The position numbers were made by a program, and so were the translations under genes. The notes below the pieces were generated by a model, which had not been told where the DNA came from, made no database searches, and saw only the letters and a program-made list of their open reading frames with translations. From Nostocoides sp. Soil756 (GTDB lineage: Bacteria; Actinomycetota; Actinomycetes; Actinomycetales; Dermatophilaceae), in contig NZ_LMSE01000001.1 in the NCBI RefSeq assembly GCF_001428065.1, positions 442,088 to 506,087 of the forward strand: a stretch of DNA of 64,000 nt, given 5' to 3'. Below are positions 1 through 9,576 of the stretch, one piece after another; position 1 is the stretch's first letter, and each line of letters begins with the position of its first letter.

Positions 1-194
1 GTGATGTTCGCGGCCTGCGGACCCTTGGGGCCCTGCTGGGTCTCGTACTCGACCTTGGCGTTCTCGTCGAGCGAGCGGTACCCGCTGGAGTTGATGGCCG
101 AGTAGTGGGCGAAGACGTCGGCGGAGCCGTCGTCGGGGGCGATGAAGCCGAAGCCCTTCTCGGCGTTGAACCACTTCACGGTGCCAGTAGCCAT
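1..194 (-). CDS. cspA: cold-shock protein, CspA family (3' end cut by window edge)
   Basis: Small single-stranded RNA/DNA-binding protein of the cold-shock domain family, which melts RNA structure in the cytoplasm. The visible 64 codons begin [18 protein letters not shown] and contain RNP1 (KGFGFI) and RNP2 (VFAHYSAI). The usual length is about 67 residues, so only the last few codons are missing beyond position 1. The start at 194 is the natural family start. A long leader of roughly 100 nt follows from the candidate promoter upstream, as is common for cold-shock genes. The exact paralogue is uncertain because the window ends inside the gene. Confidence 0.93.
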   Translation of the reverse strand, partial: MATGTVKWFNAEKGFGFIAPDDGSADVFAHYSAINSSGYRSLDENAKVEYETQQGPKGPQAANI

Positions 195-306
195 GTTGGC
201 CTTCTTTCCGGGTGGGCGCTCCGCGTGTCGGAGTCGCCCGGCGTTGGTGATGCTTGCTGCGTACCTCTGATCGGAAAGTGCCTCGGGCCCCGGCGGGGCC
301 ATGCTG

Positions 307-335
307 CTACTACGTCACAACGGAAAGCTCAACAA
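307..335 (-). promoter_or_regulatory. candidate promoter of the cold-shock gene
   Basis: On the minus strand TTGTTG (335-330) is followed by a 17-nt spacer and TAGTAG (312-307). Transcription would start near 300 and give a leader of about 105 nt. The -10 box lacks the usual final T, so the call is tentative. Confidence 0.35.
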
Positions 336-372
336 CTGGTGACGAGCGTAGCGGGTCCTGGCGAGATCCGCC

Positions 373-810
373 TCATCGGGGGCGCTCGTCCGCCACGAGC
401 CGCCCCAGTGCCCATCGCGCGACCGGCGCGTAGGCCACCACGACAGGCCACAGCGAGTGCACCCGCGCCCACCCCGTGCTCCCCCCACCGGCGGCCTCGA
501 CCCCGTGCTCGAAGCGCAGCCGCAACGGGCCCGACCGCACGCTCCAGGCCCACACCCGCGCCTCGTGGTCGACGGCGTCGATGCGGAAGACCGCCACCAC
601 CCCCGCCGGCCCCGTGACCCGTCCGCTCGTGCCGGGGCGGATGACGGTGTGCGGGTAGTCGACCTCGCGGATCTGCGGCGCCCACTCCGACCAGCGCCGC
701 GGCTCGGTGTAGCGCGCCCAGGCGTGCTCCGGGCCGAGCGGACCGGTGGCCTGGACGCGCAGGCTGCCGAGGGCGAGCGAGGGGAGGTCCACGCGCCCAT
801 GGTGGCGCAC
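373..810 (-). CDS. SRPBCC (polyketide cyclase/dehydrase-like) family protein
   Basis: Protein of about 145 residues with the START/SRPBCC pattern: a ligand-binding fold opening with WARYTEPRRWSEWAPQI, then a beta-rich middle and a C-terminal helix ending ALGRLVADERPR. Such proteins bind hydrophobic ligands; no substrate can be assigned. No ATG exists in frame. GTG at 810 or GTG at 792 are the possible starts, and the longer one is given. It is transcribed away from the Rieske gene at 871, so the two share a short divergent promoter region. Confidence 0.7.
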   Translation of the reverse strand: MRHHGRVDLPSLALGSLRVQATGPLGPEHAWARYTEPRRWSEWAPQIREVDYPHTVIRPGTSGRVTGPAGVVAVFRIDAVDHEARVWAWSVRSGPLRLRFEHGVEAAGGGSTGWARVHSLWPVVVAYAPVARWALGRLVADERPR

Positions 811-870
811 CGTCGAACCTCGTGGTGGCGGGGTCGCCGCCCCGGGCCGGGCGCGACTAGCGTGGAGGAC

Positions 871-1884
871 GTGAGCCTCCTCCGGACCGACCGTTCCTGG
901 CGCGCGGAGGTCCGCGGCCGGGTGCCGGTCCGCTACCTCCCGCAGACCACGCCCGACCACCTGCGCGGCACCTGGCGCGAGGCCCGCCCGGCCCGCATCG
1001 ACGCCGCCCTGGCCGCGGCGCAGCGCCGGCCCACCCACGGCTGGCTGGTCGCCGGCGCTTCGGACGAGGTCCCGGGCCGGCGCTCGGTGGTGCGGACCGT
1101 CGCCGGCCGCGAGGTCGTGCTCTGGCGGGATGCCGGGGGCGCGCTGCTCGCCGGGCCGGGCGCCTGCCCGCATCTCGGGGCCCGCCTGCACGACTGCGAC
1201 GTCGTCGACGGCACGGTCCTCTGCCGGTGGCACGGGATGCCGCTGGGCCGCGACTCCGACCCGCCCTGGGCCACCTACGCCGCGTACGACGACGGGGTGC
1301 TGGTCTGGGTGCGCCTCGGCCCGGTCGAAGACGGTGCCGAGCCCACCGACCGCCCGGTGCTGGCCGCCCGCCCGGCCCCCGAGGGCGCCATCGCCTCGGT
1401 CGTCTCGCTGGCCGCGACGTGTGAGCCGCGCGACATCGTGGCCAACCGCCTCGACCCCTGGCACGGCGCGTGGCTGCACCCCTACGCCTTCAGCGACCTG
1501 CGGGTCGACGACGCCGCGTCCAGCGACGACCGGCTCGTGCTGGACGTGGCCTACCGGCTGGGGCGCACCTTCGCGGTGCCGGTGCGGGCCGAGTTCACCT
1601 GCCCCGACTCGCACACCATCGTCATGACCATCACCGACGGCGAGGGCACCGGCAGCGTCGTCGAGACGCACGCGACGCCGCTGACCGCACCCGGCGCCCA
1701 TCCCGCCCGCACCGTGATGACCGAGGCCATCGTCGCGACCTCCGACCGGGTCGGCTTCGGGGTCGCCCGGCGGATGGCGTCGCTGGTGAAGGTGGGGATG
1801 CGGGCCTCGGCCGTGCAGCTGTGGGCCGACGACCTGATGTACGCCGAGCGGCGCTACGCGCTGCGGCGGGGCGCCGTCGGCTGA
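871..1884 (+). CDS. Rieske [2Fe-2S] protein with DUF5914-like C-terminal part
   Basis: A 337-residue protein with a Rieske motif: C99-P-H101 and C118-R-W-H121 (reading CPHLGA and CRWHGMPLG) would hold a [2Fe-2S] cluster. The C-terminal two thirds resembles the DUF5914 region often found in actinobacterial carotenoid loci. Two downstream genes separate it from the convergent carotenoid operon. Some cyanobacterial beta-carotene desaturase/methyltransferases carry a Rieske domain in the same chain, so a role as an electron-transfer partner for CrtU is plausible but inferred. TAGCGT (858-863) lies 7 nt before GTG 871, which fits a leaderless mRNA and sets the start. Confidence 0.8.
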   Translation: MSLLRTDRSWRAEVRGRVPVRYLPQTTPDHLRGTWREARPARIDAALAAAQRRPTHGWLVAGASDEVPGRRSVVRTVAGREVVLWRDAGGALLAGPGACPHLGARLHDCDVVDGTVLCRWHGMPLGRDSDPPWATYAAYDDGVLVWVRLGPVEDGAEPTDRPVLAARPAPEGAIASVVSLAATCEPRDIVANRLDPWHGAWLHPYAFSDLRVDDAASSDDRLVLDVAYRLGRTFAVPVRAEFTCPDSHTIVMTITDGEGTGSVVETHATPLTAPGAHPARTVMTEAIVATSDRVGFGVARRMASLVKVGMRASAVQLWADDLMYAERRYALRRGAVG

Positions 1885-1927
1885 CGCGGCACTGGCCGGG
1901 CGCGCGCCGGGCTCCTACCCTGTCGGC

Positions 1928-2299
1928 ATGGCCGAGCACCGCATCTTCAGCACGAGCCTCGCCGACATCCACGCGCTCTACGTGGCCAAGGTCGAGCGCA
2001 AGGGGCACACCCGGGCGGAGGTCGACGAGGTCCTCCGGTGGCTCACCGGGTACGACCAGGCGGGTCTCGAGCGGGTGCTGGCCGACGGCACCGACCTGCG
2101 GACCTTCTTCGCGCAGGCGCCGGCGATGAACCCGCACACCGGCCTCATCACGGGCGTGGTCTGCGGCATCCGGGTGGAGGAGATCGAGGACCCGCTGATG
2201 CAGCAGATCCGGTGGATGGACAAGCTCGTCGACGAGCTCGCGCGCGGCAAGCGGATGACCTCGATCCTGCGCGAGCCGAAGGCGCCGGCCGCCCGCTGA
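1928..2299 (+). CDS. DUF2200 family protein
   Basis: A 123-residue cytoplasmic protein that matches DUF2200 over its length: the N-terminal HRIFSTSLADIHALYVAK, the middle GVVCGIRVEEIEDPLMQ and the C-terminal DKLVDELARGKRM are all typical. The family has no established biochemical role. TACCCT (1916-1921) sits 6 nt before the ATG, so the transcript is probably leaderless. Confidence 0.85.
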   Translation: MAEHRIFSTSLADIHALYVAKVERKGHTRAEVDEVLRWLTGYDQAGLERVLADGTDLRTFFAQAPAMNPHTGLITGVVCGIRVEEIEDPLMQQIRWMDKLVDELARGKRMTSILREPKAPAAR

Positions 2300-2350
2300 G
2301 AGGCTGCGAACCGGACGCGTTCCGCCCGCCGCCCGTGCCAGGGTGGCGGG

Positions 2351-3445
2351 ATGAGCGCAGCGGCCGAGGTGTCCGTCCCGTGGGGGCAGGCGCTGGCGTG
2401 GCGGCTCGGGCGGCAGCTGCTCGACCCGGTGGGGTCCGCGTCGGCGGCCGACGTCGTGCGCCGGCTGGGAGCGGTCCCCTCGATGGACGAGTCCCTGGCC
2501 GAGCTGGCCGTGCGGACCCGCTGCACCACCTCGCGCCCCGGCGAGCTGGCTCGGGCGCTGACGGCCGGGACCGTCGTGAAGGTCTTCGCCTTCCGGGGCG
2601 CCGTGCACTACCTCTCGGCCGAGGACGGCGGGATGTACCTCGCGCTGCGCGCCGCGGGCCGCCAGTGGGAGCGCACCAGCTGGGTCGAGTACTACGGGCT
2701 GACGCCGCAGGCCTGGCCCGACTTCCGCGCGGCCGTGCGCGAGGCGCTGACCGACGGTCCGCTGACGGTCGGCGAGCTGGGCGAGGCGCTGGCGGCGCAC
2801 CCCGAGTACCGGCACCTGGTGCCGGTGTTCGAGGAGGGTGCCGGCACCCTGGTGAAGCCGCTGACCTGGCAGGGCGACATGGGGTTCGCGGCGCCGCGCG
2901 ACGGGCGGGCGACGTTCCAGCGCCTCGACACGAACCCGCACTGGCGCGGCATCCCGCTGCTGGAGGAGGCCGGGCCGCGGGCGGTCGAGGCGTACCTGGA
3001 GGCGTACGGTCCCGCGACGCGCGACGCCCTCCACCACTGGCTGGGCGACGGGCTCAGCGCCGGGACGCGGCGGATCGACGGCTGGCTCGCGGGCCTGGCC
3101 GACCGCGTGGTCGAGGTCGACGTCGAGGGCACGCCCGCACTGCTGCTGCGCGACGACGTGGACGACCTGCTGGCGACCGAGCCGTCGGATGCCGTGCGCC
3201 TGCTGCCGGGGCACGACCCGTGGGTGATGGGGCCGGGGACCCAGGACGAGCACGTCGTGCCCGCGGCGCGGCGCGAGGCGATGACCCGCAAGGCCAACCC
3301 CGTGCTCGAGGGCGGGGTGGTGCGGGGGACCTGGACCCGGCGTGGGGACGAGGTCAGAGTGACGTGGCTCGACGGCCGGCCGCGGCCCGTCGCCGCGATC
3401 GCGCGGGAGGTCGAGCGGCTGGCCGGCATCCTCGGGGACGGCTAG
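2351..3445 (+). CDS. winged-helix DNA-binding domain protein (HTH_42 / AlkZ-like)
   Basis: A 364-residue protein of the HTH_42 family (COG3214), which includes DNA glycosylases such as AlkZ that unhook interstrand crosslinks. Seen here are the family landmarks FRGAVHYLSAED near residue 82, TWQGDMGF in the middle, and RKANPVLEGGVVRGTW near the C-terminus, usually a beta-barrel that completes the DNA groove. A repair role is inferred from the family only, since many members are uncharacterised. CAGGGT lies 6 nt before the ATG. The stop codon directly abuts the first 76-bp repeat. Confidence 0.78.
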   Translation: MSAAAEVSVPWGQALAWRLGRQLLDPVGSASAADVVRRLGAVPSMDESLAELAVRTRCTTSRPGELARALTAGTVVKVFAFRGAVHYLSAEDGGMYLALRAAGRQWERTSWVEYYGLTPQAWPDFRAAVREALTDGPLTVGELGEALAAHPEYRHLVPVFEEGAGTLVKPLTWQGDMGFAAPRDGRATFQRLDTNPHWRGIPLLEEAGPRAVEAYLEAYGPATRDALHHWLGDGLSAGTRRIDGWLAGLADRVVEVDVEGTPALLLRDDVDDLLATEPSDAVRLLPGHDPWVMGPGTQDEHVVPAARREAMTRKANPVLEGGVVRGTWTRRGDEVRVTWLDGRPRPVAAIAREVERLAGILGDG

Positions 3446-3521
3446 GCACCGGGACCTTGGGGTTCGCACCCCTACCGAAGCGGTGCGAGGGTGAAGGTTC
3501 CCGCAGGGGGCGAAAAAGTTG
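3446..3521 (+). repeat. 76-bp palindromic repeat, copy A
   Basis: Begins GCACCGGGACCTT and ends GAAGGTTCCCGCA-ggg-GGCGAAAAAGTTG, with a 34-nt core between. Core positions 7-12 (CGCACC) pair with 24-29 (GGTGCG), and the flanking ACCTT pairs with AAGGT. It fills nearly the whole gap between two convergent genes: it starts right after the TAG at 3443-3445 and ends 9 nt before the crtU stop codon at 3531. Copies B, C and D have the same length and architecture. Confidence 0.9.
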
Positions 3522-3530
3522 CCCGGGGGG

Positions 3531-5164
<1,634 letters not shown>

Positions 5165-5168
<4 letters not shown>

Positions 5169-5902
5169 GACGGCGAGCTCCCCACGACGGTGTGCACGAC
5201 GTCGCTCTGCCACCCGGGGTACGTGCGGTGCCGGACGTCGACCAGCCCCACCTCCTGCAGCCGCCGGCAGATGCGCGCCACCGAGTCGAAGTCGCGCACG
5301 CTGGTGTACAGGTAGCGGTGCAGCGGCACGTCGGAGCGCTTCAGCACGGCCAGCGGGATGATGATGCCGTGGCACACCGCCGCCCAGATGGCCTGGGCGC
5401 GAACGCTACCCGCCACCGAGTAGTCGTGGATGACGAACGCGCCGCCGGGCCGCAGGACCCGCGCCACCTCGGCCACCAGGGCCGCGCGGTCGGGCACGTT
5501 GCGCAGCAGGTAGGCCCCGAGCACGCCGTCGACCGAGGCGTCGGGCTGCTCGCGCAGGTAGGCCACGGCATCCGCGACGACGAGCTCGACGCCCGGGCGC
5601 CAGGCCTTGGCCCGGGCCTGCGCCACCATGCCCTCGGAGGCGTCGACGCCGGTGACCGACAGCCCGGACGCCGAGCGGCCGGCGGCCTCCCAGGCGTCGA
5701 GGAGGGCCTGGGTCGAGGCCCCGGACCCGCAGCCGAGGTCGAGCACCCGCGCCGACCCCGCACCCGACGGCATCCGGGCGACGAGCGCCTCGGCCGCGGT
5801 GCGCAGCTGGTCGTGGTACCCGGGCGACAGGGCCACCATGGCGTCGTACGTCGGGGCGGCGCGGTCGAACGCGTCGGCCAGTACCCACTCGCGGCCGGTC
5901 AT
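5165..5902 (-). CDS. crtT: SAM-dependent methyltransferase of carotenoid cluster (CrtT-like)
   Basis: A 245-residue class I methyltransferase resembling UbiE. Motif I is VLDLGCGSGAST, followed by GVDASEGMVAQAR and the post-motif LRNVPDRAALVAEVARVLRPGG. The N-terminus AFDRAAPTYDAM is shared with quinone and carotenoid-cluster methyltransferases. In Streptomyces isorenieratene clusters a gene of this class (crtT) lies beside crtU and crtY, and the same order is seen here. The methyl acceptor has not been defined from sequence. ATG overlaps the crtYd stop by 4 nt. Confidence 0.72.
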
Positions 5903-6219
5903 CCGGCCACCTCCTCGTCTCGTCGACCCCAGCGGACCCAGAGCAGGATCGTGAGGGTCACCATGCTGAACCCGAAGAGGTAGTCCTCGACGGGGATGTC
6001 CCAGGGGACCCGCACGCCCAGCGTCTGCGACTCGTCGTAGATGACGATCGGCGCCGAGAGCTTGGTGAGCCAGCCGTCGACCAGCACCTGGAAGGCGAAC
6101 ACGATCGCCATCGACAGCCAGTACTGGAGACGGCCGAACACCCCGGTGCGCAGCCAGAACAGCTCGACCGCCGCCGTCAGCAGCACCGACAGCACGGCCA
6201 GGGCGGTGTACTCAGGCAT
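5899..6219 (-). CDS. crtYd: lycopene cyclase small subunit (CrtYd-like)
   Basis: A 106-residue integral membrane protein with about three hydrophobic helices. It carries the PVEDYLFGF motif that corresponds to the acidic PxE(E/D) motif of heterodimeric carotenoid cyclases. Together with the preceding gene product it should cyclise lycopene; whether the ring is beta or epsilon cannot be decided from motif alone, but the downstream CrtU implies beta. It overlaps the crtYc stop by 8 nt, so the subunits are probably made in equal amounts. Confidence 0.82.
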   Translation of the reverse strand: MPEYTALAVLSVLLTAAVELFWLRTGVFGRLQYWLSMAIVFAFQVLVDGWLTKLSAPIVIYDESQTLGVRVPWDIPVEDYLFGFSMVTLTILLWVRWGRRDEEVAG

Positions 6220-6562
6220 CGCCGGCCTCCCGCCGCGACGCGCGGCGGCGCAGCAGCCCGAGCATGGTGCCGACCGCCTCGTAGGTGAGCAGCCCGCAGA
6301 TCGGGATGACGACGAAGAACACCAGCTCCTCGAGGGGCACCCGCAGCGGCAGCAGGATGCCGGTGGTGTAGCGCTCGCTGTAGGTCCAGTGCCCGCGCAC
6401 GATGCCGAGGACGTCCCAGGCGACGAACAGTGCGACCACCGGCAGCAGCGCCACCAGGAGCCGCACCGGGCGGCGGTAGACGCGCGCCCGGAGGACGAAC
6501 TCGAGCGGCAGGGTGATGAGGAGGCACCCCGCCATGAGCAGCAGGTACTGGTAGCGGTCCAC
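6212..6562 (-). CDS. crtYc: lycopene cyclase small subunit (CrtYc-like)
   Basis: A 116-residue membrane protein beginning with GTG (VDRYQYLLLMAG). It has three predicted helices and the conserved PLEELVFFVVIP segment of the CarR/CrtYc half of the actinobacterial two-subunit lycopene cyclase. The start lies 3 nt after the crtB-idi stop, and the end overlaps crtYd by 8 nt. Its length is typical for the family. Confidence 0.83.
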   Translation of the reverse strand: MDRYQYLLLMAGCLLITLPLEFVLRARVYRRPVRLLVALLPVVALFVAWDVLGIVRGHWTYSERYTTGILLPLRVPLEELVFFVVIPICGLLTYEAVGTMLGLLRRRASRREAGDA

Positions 6563-6565
6563 CGC

Positions 6566-8071
6566 TCAGACCATCCCGGCCGGCACGGCCCGCGCGGCCT
6601 CGGGGAGCTCGGCGCGGTCGGCGGCCGGCCACGCGAGCGGGTCGGGGCCGAGGGCCGTCAGCAACGGCATCTGCTCGGCGCACCACGGCGAGACGGTGCG
6701 TCGCCCGGCCAGCACGTCGGCGCTGAACTCGCCCCACGGCACCCAGCCGGCGTCGTCGACCTCGGCCGGGTCGGGCGCCAGCGCCGGGTCCTCGACCCGC
6801 GCCACGAACACCGGGCACAGCTCGTGCTCGACGACCTGCCCCATCGCGGCGCGGTACCGGAAGCGCGGCAGCACGAGACGCAGCTCCCCGACCTGGACGC
6901 CCAGCTCGTCGCCGGCGCGGCGGCGCACGGCGTCCTCGAGGTCCTCGCCCGGCAGCGGGTGGCCGCAGACGGTGTTGGTGACGACGCCGGGGAAGCTCGG
7001 CTTGCTGGCCGCCCGGGTGGTGACCAGGAGGCGCCCAGCGGGGTCGAGCACGTAGCAGGAGAAGGCCAGGTGCAGCGGGGTGTCGTCGTGGTGCACCTGC
7101 GACTTGGGTGCGGTGCCCAGGGCCCGGCCGGCGTCGTCGACGAGCACGACCGGGTGGTCGGCCACCCAGCCCAGCGCGGGCGCCGCCGCGGCCCGGTCGG
7201 CGCGCACCAGGCGCATCGGCTCGCGCGCGGTCACCATCCGGGCCGACAGCGCGACCTTCTCGCGGGTGGGGACGCGGACCCGGGCGGTGAAGACGTCGGT
7301 GTCGGCGGCCTCGATGCGCTCGAGGATGCGGGCGTAGAGGACGCGCGCGGTGGCCACGCAGCGGCGCGAGGCCGGCGGCAGGGTGGGGATGCCCTCGTCC
7401 GCCTCGCGGTAGAGGCGCCGGTTGCGCGCGACCTCGAAGGCCATCAGGGCCCGCCACTCGGGGGTGACGCGTCGCTCCCACGGGTCGGCCCCGAAGCGGC
7501 GCAGGTCCTCCTGGGGGACGTAGACCCGGCCGCGGTCGAGGTCCTCGCCGACGTCGCGCAGGAAGTTGGTGAGCTGGAAGGCCAGGCCCAGGGCCCGGGC
7601 CGGGGTGCGGGCCTCGGCGCCGGGCTCGAGCACCGGCAGCATCATCTCGCCGATGACCGCGGCGCTGCCGTCCATGTAGCCGAGCAGGTCGTCCCAGGTC
7701 TCGTAGGTGGTGCGGCTGAGGTCGGTGCGCATGGCGCCGAAGAAGCGCGCGAAGCACTCGTCGGGGATGCCGCAGGCCCGCACCGTCTCGGCCACGGCCG
7801 CCAGCACCGGGTCGGCGGAGCCGCCGTCGGCCAGGGCCGACCAGAAGGAGGCCTCGAACGCGTCGAGCGCGGCCCCGGTGGCCGCGCCCGGCTCGGGCCC
7901 CGCGAGGTCGACGATGTCGTCGGCCCGGCGGGCCAGGGTGTAGATCGCATGCACGTGCCGGCGCCGCGCGGCCGGCAGCAGCCGGGCGCCCCACCAGTAG
8001 GTGGTGCCGTAGCGCCGGGTGACGTCGGCGCACTCGGCGTAGCCGCGCGCCAGGAGGGTGGGCTCGCTCAT
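6566..8071 (-). CDS. crtB-idi: phytoene synthase fused to type 1 isopentenyl-diphosphate isomerase
   Basis: A 501-residue fusion. Residues 1 to about 300 form a phytoene synthase (two GGPP to phytoene), with Asp-rich motifs in RRADDIVD and NFLRDVGEDLDRGRVYVPQED. Residues about 300-501 form a type 1 IPP isomerase (IPP to DMAPP). This part has the HLAFSCYVL start, the catalytic Cys in TNTVCGHP (about residue 369), the Nudix-like GEDLEDAVRRRAGDELG, and the metal/catalytic Glu in HELCPVF (about 418). No stop or frameshift separates the parts, and both active sites look complete. ATG at 8071 overlaps the crtI stop in ATGA. Idi is usually a separate protein. Confidence 0.92.
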   Translation of the reverse strand: MSEPTLLARGYAECADVTRRYGTTYWWGARLLPAARRRHVHAIYTLARRADDIVDLAGPEPGAATGAALDAFEASFWSALADGGSADPVLAAVAETVRACGIPDECFARFFGAMRTDLSRTTYETWDDLLGYMDGSAAVIGEMMLPVLEPGAEARTPARALGLAFQLTNFLRDVGEDLDRGRVYVPQEDLRRFGADPWERRVTPEWRALMAFEVARNRRLYREADEGIPTLPPASRRCVATARVLYARILERIEAADTDVFTARVRVPTREKVALSARMVTAREPMRLVRADRAAAAPALGWVADHPVVLVDDAGRALGTAPKSQVHHDDTPLHLAFSCYVLDPAGRLLVTTRAASKPSFPGVVTNTVCGHPLPGEDLEDAVRRRAGDELGVQVGELRLVLPRFRYRAAMGQVVEHELCPVFVARVEDPALAPDPAEVDDAGWVPWGEFSADVLAGRRTVSPWCAEQMPLLTALGPDPLAWPAADRAELPEAARAVPAGMV

Positions 8072-9576
8072 CGCGCCCCCGCGGTGGTGACCCGTCGGGC
8101 CGGGCGGGACCGGCCGGCGTAGGCGTCGACCCGCTCGGCCGCCAGCTTGCCGCTGATCAGGACCATCGGGATGCCCACGCCGGGCGTGGTGCCCGAGCCG
8201 GCGAACACCAGGCCCGGCACGCGCCGGTCGATGTTCGACGCCCGGAACGGCCCCGACTGGGTGAAGGTGTGCGCCAGCGCGAAGGGCGTGCCCAGGTGCA
8301 TCCCCTGCGCGGCCCAGTCGTCGGGGGTCACGAGGCGCTCCTGCACCACGTCGGTGGGGTAGCCGTTGGCCCCGAGGAACGCGTGCAGGCGCTCGCGCAT
8401 CGGGCCCGACTCGCGCGCCCAGTCGATCCTGGAGCCGGTGTGCGGCACCGGCTCGAGCACGTACAGCGTCGAGCAGCCCTCGGGCGCGGCGGTGGGGTCC
8501 GAGACGGTGGGGACGGTGACCAGGCGGCTGGGGTCGGGCATCAGCTCGCCGCGGTCGATGAGGGCCTCGAAGGCGGTGTCCCACTCGTGGCCGAAGTGGA
8601 TGTTGTGGTGGGCGACCTCGGGCCCGGGCACCCCGCGGACCCCGACGTGCCACACCACGGCCGACGGCGAGAACGCGCCGCGCCGCACGACCCGGGGCGC
8701 GCTGACCCCGGGCAACAGCCGCTCGTAGACCACCGGCAGGTCGACGGTGCACACCACGGCGTCGGCGGCGATCCGGGTGCCGTCGGCGGTGGCGACCCCG
8801 GCCGCCGCCCCGTCGCTACGGCGCAGCACCTCGGCCACCTCGACCCCCAGCTGCAGGGTCGCGCCCGCCTCGGTGAGCGCGGTCGCCATCCCGACCGGCA
8901 CGGCGTTCATCCCGCCCTCGGGGTGGAAGACGCCCCGCACGGTGTCCATGTAGGTGATGACGGCGAACACGGCGCGCGCGGCGGCCGGGGCCACCCCGGC
9001 GTAGAGCGCCTGGAACCCGAAGATGCGGTGCAGCCGCTCGTCGTCGAAGAACGAGGCCACCTTGGGGCCGAGCGCCCCGAGGCCGCCGAGCCGCAGCAGC
9101 TTGGCGGCCGTCAGCGGGTGCTGCAGCAGGTCGAGCGGGCTGTCGAAGTTGTGGTCGATGAAGGTGTCGAACTCGACCTGGTACATCTGCTCGAGCCAGT
9201 CGAGGAAGCGGTCGAAGCCGGCGGCGTCGCGCTCGCCCGAGAGCCGGCGCACCTCCTCGCGCAGGTCGGCCATGTCGGCCCGCACCGAGAGCTCGGAGCC
9301 GTCGGCGTAGCGGGCGCGGTAGGCCGGGTCGAGGCGGTGCATCGGCACCAGGCGCTCGGGGTCACCGCCCACGGCCCGGATGGGGGCGTGCACCAGCTCG
9401 GGCATCGTCATCACGACCGGGCCGGTCTCGAACCGGAAGCCGCCCAGGTGCAGCAGCCCGGCGCGGCCCCCGACGATGTCCTCGCGTTCGAGCACGGTGA
9501 CGTCGTGGCCGGCCGCGGTGAGGTGGCAGGCGGCGGCGAGCCCCGACAGGCCCGCACCGACGACGAGGACCCTCAT
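8068..9576 (-). CDS. crtI: phytoene desaturase
   Basis: A 502-residue FAD enzyme that desaturates phytoene stepwise to lycopene. The N-terminal FAD fold reads VLVVGAGLSGLAAACHLTAAGHDVTVLE, followed by the family landmark FRFETGPVVMTMP. The C-terminal bacterial phytoene dehydrogenase signature occurs as GLVFAGSGTTPGVGIPMVLISGKLAAERV. Length and order match bacterial CrtI. Start ATG 9576 overlaps the crtE stop by 4 nt, and its own stop overlaps the crtB-idi start, so the three genes are translationally coupled. Confidence 0.93.
   Translation of the reverse strand: MRVLVVGAGLSGLAAACHLTAAGHDVTVLEREDIVGGRAGLLHLGGFRFETGPVVMTMPELVHAPIRAVGGDPERLVPMHRLDPAYRARYADGSELSVRADMADLREEVRRLSGERDAAGFDRFLDWLEQMYQVEFDTFIDHNFDSPLDLLQHPLTAAKLLRLGGLGALGPKVASFFDDERLHRIFGFQALYAGVAPAAARAVFAVITYMDTVRGVFHPEGGMNAVPVGMATALTEAGATLQLGVEVAEVLRRSDGAAAGVATADGTRIAADAVVCTVDLPVVYERLLPGVSAPRVVRRGAFSPSAVVWHVGVRGVPGPEVAHHNIHFGHEWDTAFEALIDRGELMPDPSRLVTVPTVSDPTAAPEGCSTLYVLEPVPHTGSRIDWARESGPMRERLHAFLGANGYPTDVVQERLVTPDDWAAQGMHLGTPFALAHTFTQSGPFRASNIDRRVPGLVFAGSGTTPGVGIPMVLISGKLAAERVDAYAGRSRPARRVTTAGAR

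Noticed and set aside
3446..3521. 76-bp repeats as ordinary intrinsic terminators
   Set aside because: The T-run lies before the hairpin for the adjacent gene, and an A-run follows in the other direction, so neither gives a hairpin plus U-tract. Ends conserved over 76 bp are also unlike terminators.
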